Shown: positions 42,789 through 52,196 of the stretch, in pieces
How positions within the stretch are numbered: position 1 is the stretch's first letter
Layout: each line of letters starts with the position of its first letter
Source of the DNA: an uncultured Fibrobacter sp.
GTDB taxonomy: Bacteria; Fibrobacterota; Fibrobacteria; Fibrobacterales; Fibrobacteraceae
Length of the DNA stretch: 57,837 nucleotides
Reading direction: 5' to 3'
Assembly (NCBI RefSeq): GCF_947305105.1
Contig: NZ_CAMZCS010000020.1
Coordinates: forward strand, 1-57,837
Program-made: the position numbers and the translations under genes
Notes under the pieces: model-generated
What the model was told of the DNA's origin: nothing
The model's input: the letters and a program-made list of their open reading frames with translations, nothing else
Databases searched by the model: none

Positions 42789-43793
42789 GTGAAAATGTCT
42801 TTCAAAGCCTATTCGGCCCTGTTCTGCGCCTTCGTGGGTGCCTTAACCTTTGCCGCTTGCAGCGACGACAACGGAACCAATGCGAGTTCTAGCTTTGGCT
42901 CGAGCGGGGGAGACGGCTCGTATGAAACCTACAGGATCTCCGTGAACAAGAAAGAGCAGACTGTTACAATCTATTTGTCCGAATCGAGTGTGAATTTATG
43001 TATCTGGGATGGCGAGTCGGTGGGGTGGAAAAACGTGAAGACGGAGCCCGAAACCATGCGTGCGATGTACCGTTTTGTAGGGGACACTCTTGTTTATTCC
43101 TTCTGGAGCGAAGAATACGGTAAATATGGAAGAGAGGGCAGAATGTTTGTTGGTGGCCATTCCGGCGATATCACTGGCACTTGGACGATTATTCCCTGCA
43201 CGTACTATATGGACGCCGATAGAACCTCTTGCGATGAGGATGCCGATTCTGAATATTACCAGAAATATGCCGACAAGATGATCATTTCGTCAAATTCAGT
43301 TTCCGTGTCTTATGTAGACGACGAGTATACTCGAAACCGCAAGTACGAAACAAGCTATTATAGAATGATGTTCTATCGTGCCATGTCAAGCGATGGGGCT
43401 GACCGTTTCCCTGTGGCAAAGACTCTGTTCCAATCCACAAGTGACAATGATTATGAAACGCGTTTCCCCGCCGTCACCTCTTCCGATTTTTCCTCAAATG
43501 GCGAAACCCTTAGCGCTGGCGACAAGACGGTCAGCGTGAACATCAAGAAATTCAGTATAGGCCAAGATGTCGAAGTAATCGTCGATGTCAGCAGTAACGG
43601 AAAAAACTGTACTAGCGAATTTAAGAGCGTCCAAAATGTAACCAAGGACCTTTGCAAGGCCGAAAACAAGGATTATCTCCATTTTGATAACGAGGAAGTG
43701 GACGCCAACGGCGATGAAATCATCTATGCGTATAGCTACGAGTACGACAACGATGACGAATTCAACCAGTGCATGCAGACACTTTTCCCCTAG
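42789..43793 (+). CDS. Hypothetical lipoprotein
   Basis: A 334-residue protein with signal peptide and lipobox (TFAACSDD) followed by a short Ser/Gly linker. The mature part is rich in Tyr, Asp and Ser and contains four or so Cys (for example in NLCIWDG, IIPCTYYMD, KNCTSEF), probably disulfides. No family recognised. The GTG at 42789 lies seven bases after AGGAG; an ATG at 42795 is the alternative. It is convergent with the cyclase gene. Confidence 0.65.
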   Translation: MKMSFKAYSALFCAFVGALTFAACSDDNGTNASSSFGSSGGDGSYETYRISVNKKEQTVTIYLSESSVNLCIWDGESVGWKNVKTEPETMRAMYRFVGDTLVYSFWSEEYGKYGREGRMFVGGHSGDITGTWTIIPCTYYMDADRTSCDEDADSEYYQKYADKMIISSNSVSVSYVDDEYTRNRKYETSYYRMMFYRAMSSDGADRFPVAKTLFQSTSDNDYETRFPAVTSSDFSSNGETLSAGDKTVSVNIKKFSIGQDVEVIVDVSSNGKNCTSEFKSVQNVTKDLCKAENKDYLHFDNEEVDANGDEIIYAYSYEYDNDDEFNQCMQTLFP

Positions 43794-43808
43794 TTGACGT
43801 AGCTTTCG

Positions 43809-46800
43809 CTATTTCTCGGTCGCAGTGAACACTCCGTCCCAGACTTCGCCTTCGGCGACGGGCGGAGTGATTTTGTATTGCTCGCAGCGCTGGATATAGA
43901 CATGCGACGGGGTGGTTTTGCTGCCGGGGTCGCGGTCGGGGTGGTGGGGCTCGAAATCGAGGCAGAGCGTGAACATCTTGATGGCCTCGTCCCATTGCAT
44001 GTTGAGGTAGAGTTCTCGGGCCTTTTCCCATATTTCGACGAGTTTCGTCAGCACGGGTTCGTCCTTGTCCCCGATTTTGCCGAGCAGTTCGAATGTCTTG
44101 ACGGGCTGGCTCTTGCCTATGACGCGGATGGTGTCGAGCGAGCGGTAAATGAAGAATCCCGGTTTGAGCAGCGCCTGCGTGTCTTCGCTAATCTGTATAT
44201 AGGCACCGTACTGCTTGGCCGCACTTTCCAGGCGCGCGGCGAGGTTCACGGCGTCGCCCATCATGGTGTAGTTCTTGCGCATGGTTGAACCCATGTTGCC
44301 CGTGACGATGTCACCCGAGTTGATACCGATGCGCATGTGCATTTCGTGGACGGCTGTGGGCCACTTGTCGCCCTCGTTTTTCCACTTCTGGCGCAGTTCT
44401 CCCAGTTTCTGCTGCATATCCACTGCCGTTTCGCAGGCGCTCTGGGCGTGGTTTTCGAGCGGCATGGGCGCCCCGAAGAAGGCGATGATGGCGTCGCCTT
44501 CGTACTTGTCGAGCGTTCCCTTGTTGTGGATGAGCGTGTCGGTCATTGCGGTCAGGTATTCGTTCAGCAGGTCCACGAGTCGGCTCGGGTCGCCGATTTT
44601 CTCGGAGAACGTGGAGAAACTGCCGATGTCGGTGAAGTAGGCGGTAATGTTCGACTTTTCGCCGCCGAGGGTCGGCATAATTTCGTTGTTCACCATTTCG
44701 TCGATCAGTTCGGGGGAAATGTACTGCTTGAACGCGTTGTCGAGGAATCTCTTTTCGCGGGATTCGTAGTAGAACTGCACAATCAGCGCAATGACGTTTG
44801 TCGCTAAGATGGCGATGAGCTGCCTTGCCACTCCGATATAGGTGCCCGCCTCGAAATATCTGTATGCTACGAAGGTGTAGATGATGGCGATGAGGACGGA
44901 AATGCCGATAGACCAGTAACTCTTGAGGTAAAGCCCGAGGAGCATGCAGATGATGGCGAGTAGGACGATGATGGCTTTTTGATGGCGTTCGGCCAGCACC
45001 ACCATGTAGCTGTCGTTGAGGATGTTCTTGATGATGGTGGCGTGGATGAGCACGGCGGGGTTGTTTTCTTCGTGGGGGCCGGGCACAAAGTCGAATAGTG
45101 CCGGGGCCGCAGACCCGAGGATGAATATCTTCCCTTGGTAGAATGCCGGATCGAGGCGGTTCTTGGTCACGTCGTAGTAGGAGAGGTGCTGGAAGGCGCG
45201 GTTGATGTCGGCGGTGTTGTAGCGGCCTTGGTAGTTGACGAGGAATTTGCCGGACCGGTCGATGGGGACGCGCTTCACGTTGCCAAAACGCAGTTCTTCG
45301 CCGGCCTTGAGCCTGTTGATGACGGAGTCGGGTGTGGCCTGGATGTCGCGGATGACGTTGTCCGAGAGGATGATGTTGTTCGAATACCACTTGTTGGTGG
45401 CCTTGTCGTAGCGGATATCCAGGTCCATGGAAAGGTGGACTGGGTGGTTTACCGGCATGCGCGCAATGGAATCGCGGAAGAACTGGATGGTGCTCAGGAT
45501 ATACGGGGAAATGACGGCTTCTTCGTCTTCTTGGTTGTCGTGCAGGAGGAATCTCCCGTCACCGTCTTCGTCGTGCTTGAGCGTGATGTCCCCGCCCAGG
45601 TCGAGTTCTTCTTCTGGTTTCAGGTGTTCCAGCGTCTCGAGCGTGAGCTTCATGAGCGTCTTGGAAAGCCTAGGCGTAAGGAGCTGCCCCTCAAAAATTT
45701 CAAACGAGAAATCGCCTTCTTGGGTTTTCGTGACGATTATCTTGGAAGAAATGTCGATGAATTGTTCCTGGTCTGCTTCGATATTGCTTGCGAACTTGAG
45801 CTTGTTGTAGAGCGAGAGGAACATCGGGTAGCTGAATCCCGGATATGTCGTGTGGTAGCCCCCGTTGGAGTCCCTGTATATGCCGAAAGGCTTGCCAAGG
45901 TCGATGTACTTGCCCAACTTGATGACTACGTTTTCGGGCTTTTGGTGGAACAAGTGCAAGACAGTCATGAGCGACATTGTCGAATAGATATGCGGCGTGA
46001 CATCGGGGTAGAGTTCCGGGTTGGGGAACCTGTAGAGCAGCGATACGCGGCGCACCACGCCGTCTTCGTCGGGGTAGGCGTTGACGGAGCCGATTTGTGC
46101 AGAAGCCTGGGCCAGTTCGGGGAAGATGTTGTCGAGGAGGTCTTTGGGTTCGATGTTGTTGGCCGAGTCGGCTTGGTCGAGGCGGAATGTGGAGCTGTAG
46201 CCCAGCGCGTCGGCGCGTTCGGTCGTGCTGAGCGGCCTCCACTGGGTCTCGTGCTTGTACGACTTGCTTTCATCAAACATCAGGCACGATATGGCGTTCC
46301 CGCTTTCTTTGACCGCTTTGACAAGTAGGGAATCGTAGTTGAAGCTTTCCTTGATGGCCGAATAGAGGGAATCCCACATGTTTTCCGGGTACAGCCTCTT
46401 GAGGACTCCCAGCATCTGGTTCGCTTTTTGCTGGCCGAAATCTGCATTCTTGAAGAGAATATCGAAACCTATGGCGGCAGCGCCCCCTGCGGTGAGGTTG
46501 CGCACCACGTTCGCGTGGATAGAACGGTCCCATTCGTTGTAGTTGCCGAGCTTGGCGAGCGAGGGCTCGTCGATGTCGACAATGAGGATGTTGGGGTCGT
46601 ACCCCTTGGATACGGAGACTTTGTCGTTGGAGTAGTTTTCTTCTTCGTCGACGCTGGTCACTGCCTTGAAAAAGAGGTCGTAGAAGTTGTTTTCTATAGT
46701 GTCGGCACCGCTGTGCGTGATGTTGAAAAGATCGTTCTGCGAACTGGCGAATAGGAAAATGGCGATAGTGGTGACTGTGGCACCGATTAATCCCGCAATG

Positions 46801-46835
46801 AGTTTCTTGGATCCTTTAGATAGCTTCGTTCGCAT
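43809..46835 (-). CDS. CHASE2-domain class III adenylate/guanylate cyclase
   Basis: A 1008-residue membrane cyclase. One N-terminal helix (about 12-30) precedes a large periplasmic CHASE2 sensor (about 60-590; ILIVDIDEPSL, AAAIGFDILF, GKIFILGSAAPALFD). Three helices follow at about 605-700, then the cyclase domain (about 720-900) with metal Asp in FTDIGSF and KYEGDAIIAFFGAP, and GDAVNLAARLE. A helical, TPR-like tail ends the protein. Nucleotide choice (cAMP or cGMP) is not settled by eye. A GGGGA ribosome site lies close to the ATG. It senses an extracellular signal; ligand unknown. Confidence 0.92.
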   Translation of the reverse strand: MRTKLSKGSKKLIAGLIGATVTTIAIFLFASSQNDLFNITHSGADTIENNFYDLFFKAVTSVDEEENYSNDKVSVSKGYDPNILIVDIDEPSLAKLGNYNEWDRSIHANVVRNLTAGGAAAIGFDILFKNADFGQQKANQMLGVLKRLYPENMWDSLYSAIKESFNYDSLLVKAVKESGNAISCLMFDESKSYKHETQWRPLSTTERADALGYSSTFRLDQADSANNIEPKDLLDNIFPELAQASAQIGSVNAYPDEDGVVRRVSLLYRFPNPELYPDVTPHIYSTMSLMTVLHLFHQKPENVVIKLGKYIDLGKPFGIYRDSNGGYHTTYPGFSYPMFLSLYNKLKFASNIEADQEQFIDISSKIIVTKTQEGDFSFEIFEGQLLTPRLSKTLMKLTLETLEHLKPEEELDLGGDITLKHDEDGDGRFLLHDNQEDEEAVISPYILSTIQFFRDSIARMPVNHPVHLSMDLDIRYDKATNKWYSNNIILSDNVIRDIQATPDSVINRLKAGEELRFGNVKRVPIDRSGKFLVNYQGRYNTADINRAFQHLSYYDVTKNRLDPAFYQGKIFILGSAAPALFDFVPGPHEENNPAVLIHATIIKNILNDSYMVVLAERHQKAIIVLLAIICMLLGLYLKSYWSIGISVLIAIIYTFVAYRYFEAGTYIGVARQLIAILATNVIALIVQFYYESREKRFLDNAFKQYISPELIDEMVNNEIMPTLGGEKSNITAYFTDIGSFSTFSEKIGDPSRLVDLLNEYLTAMTDTLIHNKGTLDKYEGDAIIAFFGAPMPLENHAQSACETAVDMQQKLGELRQKWKNEGDKWPTAVHEMHMRIGINSGDIVTGNMGSTMRKNYTMMGDAVNLAARLESAAKQYGAYIQISEDTQALLKPGFFIYRSLDTIRVIGKSQPVKTFELLGKIGDKDEPVLTKLVEIWEKARELYLNMQWDEAIKMFTLCLDFEPHHPDRDPGSKTTPSHVYIQRCEQYKITPPVAEGEVWDGVFTATEK

Positions 46836-46944
46836 GTTTCCCCTATTCTTCGACTAGTTTCAATTTATAAAAAAAAGCCCGGAGTTGTCACAACGTGACA
46901 TGGATTAATAATTATATTATGCCGTAGACGATAAGGAGGCCAGA

Positions 46945-49857
46945 TTGGCGACCCAAAAGAAAAATAGCTCCAAGAAATCAACCAAGTCCAAGTCCGGTGC
47001 CGCAGCGGAGAACGTTCAAGATTCTCCGTTCTTCTGGGTGGTTGTCGGTTGGCTTATTGCGGCCATCGGGGCCCTGATTCTCCTGGGGAGCATCACCTCC
47101 GCATGTACCGCAGGCCATGAAAATTGGCTCGGGCCTTATCTCGGCGATCTTCTTCCGAGTTTGTCCACCTACGTTTTTGGCCGCGTCGGGGCGATTTTCC
47201 TTTCTTTCTCGCTCATGTTCTGGGGCATCTGTATCGCATTGCCTGCATTGCGCGCAAAACTCCTCCGCTTTGCCATCGGGTGTTCCTTGCTCACGTTCGA
47301 TCTGAGTTTCTTGCTTGCCCTCAAGTCTTATGGCGAATCGCTGCCGTCTAGCGAGGCGCTGTCGATGGGCGGGGGTGCTGTCGGGCATTTCTTTAGCCAG
47401 TATGTGCTGTTGCCGTTTTTTGGTCCGGCGTCTATCCTTGCTCCGTTAATCGTGTTGCTCACAGGCCTTGCTCTCATTTTGGTGCTTTCGTTTGGCCTGC
47501 GTCCTCGGCATTTCCGCTTTTTAGCCCAGACAATGCGCTGGTTCCTGTCGCTCTTTGGGCGTCGGACGAATGCTCCTGCGGCAGAAGTGGATAACGATGG
47601 GGAATCCTCCGACGACGAAGATACTGTGGTGAACCGTCGCGGTGTTTCCATGATGAGCGATGAGACTCTTCTCGGGAACATTAACGATTACAAGATTTTG
47701 CGCAAGAACAAGGTGAAGCCTTTCAGCGGGCGCAATAACTGGCTCGAAGGCGAGGCGGACTTTACGGCTCCTGCTGAAAACGTTCCGGTCCAAGATGCAC
47801 GCCCGTTGCCGCCGGACGAGAATACTTTGAATACGCCGCCGGTCGCAGAACCCCCTGCGGTTGCCGATGGCGAAGATCCGGAAATCGCCCGCCTCGAGGA
47901 AGAACTCCGCCGCAACGAAGGGCGCATGAACGCGCTTGAAATTATGGAAATCAAGGACCGGATTGCCGCGCTACGCCGCGCCCGCGACTTGATTAATTGG
48001 GAGAAGGCTCACCCGAGTCGCTTGGTGGTGAAGGGTGCCGTGCGCGGTGGCTCGAATACCCGCGAGGTGGAAACCGTGGAGGTGCCGCCGGTGCCGCCGC
48101 ATGTGACCGAAGCGCAGACGGTTGTCGCGGGCAAACCCGATTTCGAAAATGACCCGACGGTTGCTCCGAAGTTGCTTGGTGAAGATTTGATGGGAAGCGA
48201 TGGAACCCGCTTTGATGAACCCGTCGCTGACGATGACGAGACATTCTACCCGGAGGTTGTGAGTGCCGACGAAGTGGGCCGCGACCCGACTTACGTGCCG
48301 CCCAACAGGATAGGGACCGCCGAGTCGACGGGCATCCCTCAGCCCGACCCGACGCAGCATTACGACGAATACAAGATTCCTACGGTCGACGAGATTTTGG
48401 ATACGCACGACCCGCAGCCTGCCGACTATACCGAAGAGGAACTGAACGAGATTGGCCGCATGCTCGAGGAAAAGCTCGAAAACTTCAAGGTGAAGGGCAA
48501 GGTGGTCGGTTGCGAGACTGGCCCCGTGATTACCCGCTTCGAGGTGGAACCGGGCCCGGGCGTGAAGGTGAACCAGTTCAGCTCTCTACAAGATGACCTC
48601 GCGATGGCCTTGAAGGCGACATCCATCCGCATTTTGACGCCGATTCCGGGCAAGGGCGCTGTGGGTATCGAAATCCCGAACAGGAAGACGCAGACGATTT
48701 ACGGTCGCGACATCTTCGAAAGTGCCGCGTTCAAGCCGAGTCCCGACAAGATCGTGATGGCGCTCGGCAAGGATATTTCGGGCGAGCCGTTCGCGATGGA
48801 TTTGGCGAAGGCTCCGCACTTGATGATTGCGGGCCAGACGGGTTCTGGTAAGTCCGTCTGCATCAACGCACTCATGGCGAGCATGTTGCTCAGCAAGACT
48901 CCCGACGAACTTCGCATGATTCTCGTGGACCCGAAGGCCGTGGAACTCAAGATGTACGAGAACATCCCGCACCTTTTGGCTCCCGTGATTACCAAGCCGG
49001 AAGTCGCTATCCAGGCGCTGCAGTGGCTCTGCTACGAGATGGACCGCCGTACCGAGGTGCTTGCGAAGGCGAAGGTACGCAACCTCAATGGTTTCAACGA
49101 AAAATTCGATGCCGGCGAGCTGCCGGATGATGTTCCCGAAGAGGACCGCAGCCACCGTATGGCGTTCATCGTCGTGATTATCGACGAAATGGCCGATTTG
49201 ATGATGGTCGCGGGCAAGGAAATCGAGAAGAACGTTAGCCGCCTCGCCGCAAAGGCTCGTGCCGTGGGTATCCATCTGGTGCTTGCGACGCAGCGCCCGT
49301 CGGTGAAGGTGATTACCGGTAACATCAAGGCGAACTTGCCGACGCGTATCAGCTTCAAGGTGGCCTCGCAGGTGGACGCCCGCACGGTGATGGACCATGC
49401 CGGTGCCGAAAAGTTGCTGGGCCGTGGCGACATGCTGTACAAGGCCGTGAACGCACCAGACCCGATTCGCCTGCATGGCGCATTCCTCAGCGACGAGGAA
49501 GCCGAAAAGCTTGCCGATGCCTGCAGTAACCAGAACGTCTGCTATCCGCAGCTCGAGAGTTTTGACGTGGTGGAAGATGGTGCCGGAGACGAAGAAGATG
49601 GCAATGCAGCCATGAACGAAAAGAAGGACAAACTGCTTTTCGAAGTCGCCAAGTGGGCTATTGAATGCGGCAACGGCCTTTCGACCTCGGCGGTGCAGCG
49701 CCACTTCAGCGTGGGCTACAGCCGCGCGGGCAAGATTGTGGACCAGCTTTACGGCATGGGGCTGTGCGCTCGCAGTACGGGCAACTCCAAACCCCGCGCC
49801 ATGCTCATTGACATGGACCAACTCATGCAACTCGAACGCTCCGGCGCGTTCAGGTAG
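46945..49857 (+). CDS. ftsK: DNA translocase FtsK/SpoIIIE
   Basis: A 970-residue septal DNA pump for chromosome segregation. Four membrane helices lie in residues 30-190, followed by an acidic linker (about 195-500). The motor has CETGPVITRFEVEPGPGVKV, Walker A GQTGSGKSV (about 632) and Walker B FIVVIIDEMADLM (about 735). A winged-helix gamma domain (about 890-965; LSTSAVQRHFSVGYSRAG) reads polarity sequences. It starts with TTG at 46945, six bases after GGAGG. Length is typical. Confidence 0.96.
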   Translation: MATQKKNSSKKSTKSKSGAAAENVQDSPFFWVVVGWLIAAIGALILLGSITSACTAGHENWLGPYLGDLLPSLSTYVFGRVGAIFLSFSLMFWGICIALPALRAKLLRFAIGCSLLTFDLSFLLALKSYGESLPSSEALSMGGGAVGHFFSQYVLLPFFGPASILAPLIVLLTGLALILVLSFGLRPRHFRFLAQTMRWFLSLFGRRTNAPAAEVDNDGESSDDEDTVVNRRGVSMMSDETLLGNINDYKILRKNKVKPFSGRNNWLEGEADFTAPAENVPVQDARPLPPDENTLNTPPVAEPPAVADGEDPEIARLEEELRRNEGRMNALEIMEIKDRIAALRRARDLINWEKAHPSRLVVKGAVRGGSNTREVETVEVPPVPPHVTEAQTVVAGKPDFENDPTVAPKLLGEDLMGSDGTRFDEPVADDDETFYPEVVSADEVGRDPTYVPPNRIGTAESTGIPQPDPTQHYDEYKIPTVDEILDTHDPQPADYTEEELNEIGRMLEEKLENFKVKGKVVGCETGPVITRFEVEPGPGVKVNQFSSLQDDLAMALKATSIRILTPIPGKGAVGIEIPNRKTQTIYGRDIFESAAFKPSPDKIVMALGKDISGEPFAMDLAKAPHLMIAGQTGSGKSVCINALMASMLLSKTPDELRMILVDPKAVELKMYENIPHLLAPVITKPEVAIQALQWLCYEMDRRTEVLAKAKVRNLNGFNEKFDAGELPDDVPEEDRSHRMAFIVVIIDEMADLMMVAGKEIEKNVSRLAAKARAVGIHLVLATQRPSVKVITGNIKANLPTRISFKVASQVDARTVMDHAGAEKLLGRGDMLYKAVNAPDPIRLHGAFLSDEEAEKLADACSNQNVCYPQLESFDVVEDGAGDEEDGNAAMNEKKDKLLFEVAKWAIECGNGLSTSAVQRHFSVGYSRAGKIVDQLYGMGLCARSTGNSKPRAMLIDMDQLMQLERSGAFR

Positions 49858-49957
49858 GTCCGAGGCTCGAGCCCCCTAACCACCAATCACCAACCACTAA
49901 CCACTAACCACTGTCTACTTCCTACTTCCTACTTCCTACTTCCTACTTCCTACTCCT
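49858..49957. repeat. Repeat mosaic forming the ispE leader
   Basis: GAGGCTCGAGCCCC, then CTAACCACCAATCACC-type words, then CTACTTC words repeated about six times. It runs to within a few bases of the ispE ATG, leaving no recognisable ribosome site. Confidence 0.7.
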
Positions 49958-50881
49958 ATGAAAGAATACGCTCCCTCAAAAATCAACCTCTTTCTTGATG
50001 TCATTCGCAAGCGCGAGGACGGTTATCACGACTTGGGTACGCTTTTCCAGACGGTGGATGTTGGCGACACGGTTTCGGCAGAGCTCCGGGACGACGGCGT
50101 GGTGACACTCGAGTACAGTGTGCCGCAGGACTACCCCAAGGAGTCCGACCTCGTGTACAGGGCGGCGCTCGCTTTGAAGGACTATGCCGAGGTGGCTGCG
50201 TCCGGTTCCGGTGTCGCGGAAAGTGAAAAGGCCCGCGTGGCGAAGCTGGGAGCCGATTTGTTCTTGGAGAAAGTCATGCCTCTCGGTGCTGGTTTGGGCG
50301 GGGGGAGTGCCGATGCCGCAGCAACCCTCCGGTTGCTGAACCGCCTCTGGAACTTGAATTTCGAGGCCACGGTTTTGGAAGAAATCGGGGCAAAGCTCGG
50401 GGCCGATGTGCCCTTCCTTGTCAGAGGCGGCTCGGCTTTCGCCGAGGGCATCGGCGAACGTTTGAGCTTTATTCCTCCGCTTGACCTTCCGGCAGGGGAG
50501 GTCCTGCTGATTGCGACCCCGCTCGATGCTGTCCCGACCAAGGATGCCTATGCGGGCGTCCCCAAGTCCGGTCCGGACCGCTGGGAGGCGTACAAGGCCG
50601 CTTGGGCTGGCGGGACCGATGCAGAAAAGGCCTTCGGTTGCCATCTGCTTGACTCGGGTTCTTTCTTTAACGCCTTCGAGGTGTCCGTGTTCCCGAAGCA
50701 CCCGCTTGTTGAGGCGATGAAGGACAAAATCCTCGACCTCGGGGCGCGGGTCGCCCTCATGAGCGGGTCCGGTGCGTCCGTATTCGGGATTTTTGCGGAC
50801 AAGGCAACGGCCGAAGCCGCCGCCACCGCCCTCAAACCCGACACCCGCTACCTCGCCCTCACCAAATTCTGGCATAAGTAG
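49958..50881 (+). CDS. ispE: 4-diphosphocytidyl-2-C-methyl-D-erythritol kinase
   Basis: GHMP kinase of the MEP isoprenoid pathway, phosphorylating CDP-methylerythritol. Seen: SKINLFLDVIRKREDGYH at the start, the ATP loop MPLGAGLGGGSADAAA (about 108) and LMSGSGASVFGIF near the end. 307 residues is normal. There is no ribosome site; the leader is a repeat mosaic that directly follows ftsK. Confidence 0.95.
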   Translation: MKEYAPSKINLFLDVIRKREDGYHDLGTLFQTVDVGDTVSAELRDDGVVTLEYSVPQDYPKESDLVYRAALALKDYAEVAASGSGVAESEKARVAKLGADLFLEKVMPLGAGLGGGSADAAATLRLLNRLWNLNFEATVLEEIGAKLGADVPFLVRGGSAFAEGIGERLSFIPPLDLPAGEVLLIATPLDAVPTKDAYAGVPKSGPDRWEAYKAAWAGGTDAEKAFGCHLLDSGSFFNAFEVSVFPKHPLVEAMKDKILDLGARVALMSGSGASVFGIFADKATAEAAATALKPDTRYLALTKFWHK

Positions 50882-51035
50882 TCTGTATTAAAAATCTGAA
50901 TACAAAAGGCATAAACTCACAGAGATGCCTGTAAAAGGGCATTCCCTTAGTAAATGCGAGATATTCGTTTAGTCATTGAGAAAGAAGGAAAACGGGTTGT
51001 TAAAAGGAGCGTCGGCCAAGGATGGGGAGGGTGCA

Positions 51036-51082
51036 GGGAGGGGCCCGTGCGGCCTTCGCAACTCTGAGCTGGGGCCCCTCCC
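51036..51082. repeat. Strong GC-rich hairpin between ispE and tRNA-Gln
   Basis: Perfect 11-bp arms GGGAGGGGCCC/GGGCCCCTCCC with a 25-base loop that contains a second small stem (TGCG/CGCA). It is not followed by a T-tract. The rest of the ~300-bp gap (50882-51177) shows no gene. Confidence 0.6.
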
Positions 51083-51177
51083 GCTTAAATTTTATAACAA
51101 GGAAAGCTGTTTAATCCCTCAAAAGATTCCTCTCCCCTTTAAAAAATCCCAAATTTTGTTATATTTGCCCGCACCAT

Positions 51178-51249
51178 TGGGGTATCGTCAAGTGGTAAGA
51201 CAACGGATTTTGATTCCGTTATTCGTTGGTTCGAATCCAGCTACCCCAA
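51178..51249 (+). tRNA. tRNA-Gln (anticodon UUG)
   Basis: A 72-nt cloverleaf. The acceptor arms TGGGGTA/TACCCCA are perfect. The D-arm is around AGTGGTAAGAC, the anticodon stem ACGGA/TCCGT holds loop TTTTGAT (anticodon TTG), and the T-arm contains GGTTCGAATCC. The 3' CCA is not encoded. TATATT about 15 bp upstream is a likely -10. Confidence 0.97.
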
Positions 51250-51285
51250 TGAAATTTTTTCTTAATCCAAATGGAGATAAATAAA

Positions 51286-51915
51286 ATGGAACTCACAACG
51301 CTCAAAGCTACCTCGAGAGTGCTAGTTGCAAACCGCGATAACGCCCGTTTGCGCAAGGCTGGTCAGATTCCGGCCGTCTATTATGGTAAGGGTATGGAAG
51401 CGCTGAACATCACCGTAAGCGATATCGACTTGCGCAAGGTTCTCGCTCCGGGCAAGCGTTACACGCTTCTTGACCTCGAAATCGATGGCAAGGCTGGTAA
51501 CCCGGCCGTCATCTACAACTACCAGAAGGATGCCATCTCTCAGAAGATCATCCACATCGACTTCCTCAAGATTGCTGAGGATTCCATGGTCAAGGTTCGC
51601 GTTCCGGTCAAGCTGTCCGGTCTTCCGATTGGTGTGAAGGCTCAGGGCGGTCTTTTCTCTCAGGAAACCCGCTACCTGATGCTCGCTGCCAAGCCGGCTT
51701 GCATTCCGACCATCCTCGACATGGATATCTCCGATTTCGGCACCAACATCACTTTCTACGCCAAGGACTTCAAGCTCCCGGAAGGCGTGGAACTCGCTTC
51801 TGGTCCGCGTACCGTGATCTTCACGATTACGTCCAAGTCCAAGAAGAAGGACGATGCTGCTGACGCCGCTGCCGCTCCTGCTGCAGCCGCTGCTCCGGCC
51901 GCCGAAGCCAAGTAA
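51286..51915 (+). CDS. rplY: 50S ribosomal protein L25 (CTC form)
   Basis: A 209-residue 5S-rRNA-binding protein of the long CTC type. N-terminal L25 domain: ARLRKAGQIPAVYYGKG, DLRKVL. C-terminal TL5 domain: KVRVPVKLSGLPIGVKAQGG. An Ala-rich tail ends it. The ATG at 51286 has GGAG nine bases upstream; an in-frame ATG at 51271 overlaps that ribosome site and is rejected. tRNA-Gln lies 36 bp ahead. Confidence 0.95.
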   Translation: MELTTLKATSRVLVANRDNARLRKAGQIPAVYYGKGMEALNITVSDIDLRKVLAPGKRYTLLDLEIDGKAGNPAVIYNYQKDAISQKIIHIDFLKIAEDSMVKVRVPVKLSGLPIGVKAQGGLFSQETRYLMLAAKPACIPTILDMDISDFGTNITFYAKDFKLPEGVELASGPRTVIFTITSKSKKKDDAADAAAAPAAAAAPAAEAK

Positions 51916-51936
51916 TTGCTTTAAGCAAGCGAAATT

Positions 51937-51972
51937 GAACCTGTCTGCCCAGCGCAGGCAGGTTCTTTTTTT
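51937..51972 (+). terminator. Intrinsic terminator of rplY
   Basis: Stem GAACCTGTCTGC/GCAGGCAGGTTC with one G-T pair, loop CCAGC, followed by TTTTTTTG. Confidence 0.93.
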
Positions 51973-51975
51973 GCG

Positions 51976-52196
51976 ATGAGGCCCGAGGTTCGAGGCACGA
52001 GGCACGAGCAGTGAGTCATGAGCAGTGAGCGATGAGCAATGAGCGGCGACAAATTCGCTTATCTCCTAACCACTGTTTACTGTCTACTGTCTACTTCCTA
52101 CTTACCTCACACCTCAAAGGCGCAACGCGCCGACCTCATACCTCATAGCTTTTTCTATATTAGCACTAACCACTAACCACCAACCACTACTCACTA
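51976..52196. repeat. Repeat mosaic forming the pth leader
   Basis: GAGGTTCGAGGCACGAGG words, GAGCAGTGAGTCATGAGC words, CTACTGT words, CCTCATACCTCA words bracketing GGCGC-AAC-GCGCC, then CTAACCACCAACCAC words reaching the pth ATG. The order resembles 35830-36025. No gene seen. Confidence 0.65.

Noticed and set aside
50976-51284. 102-codon plus-strand open frame
   Set aside because: Runs straight through tRNA-Gln and the GC hairpin; no ribosome site.
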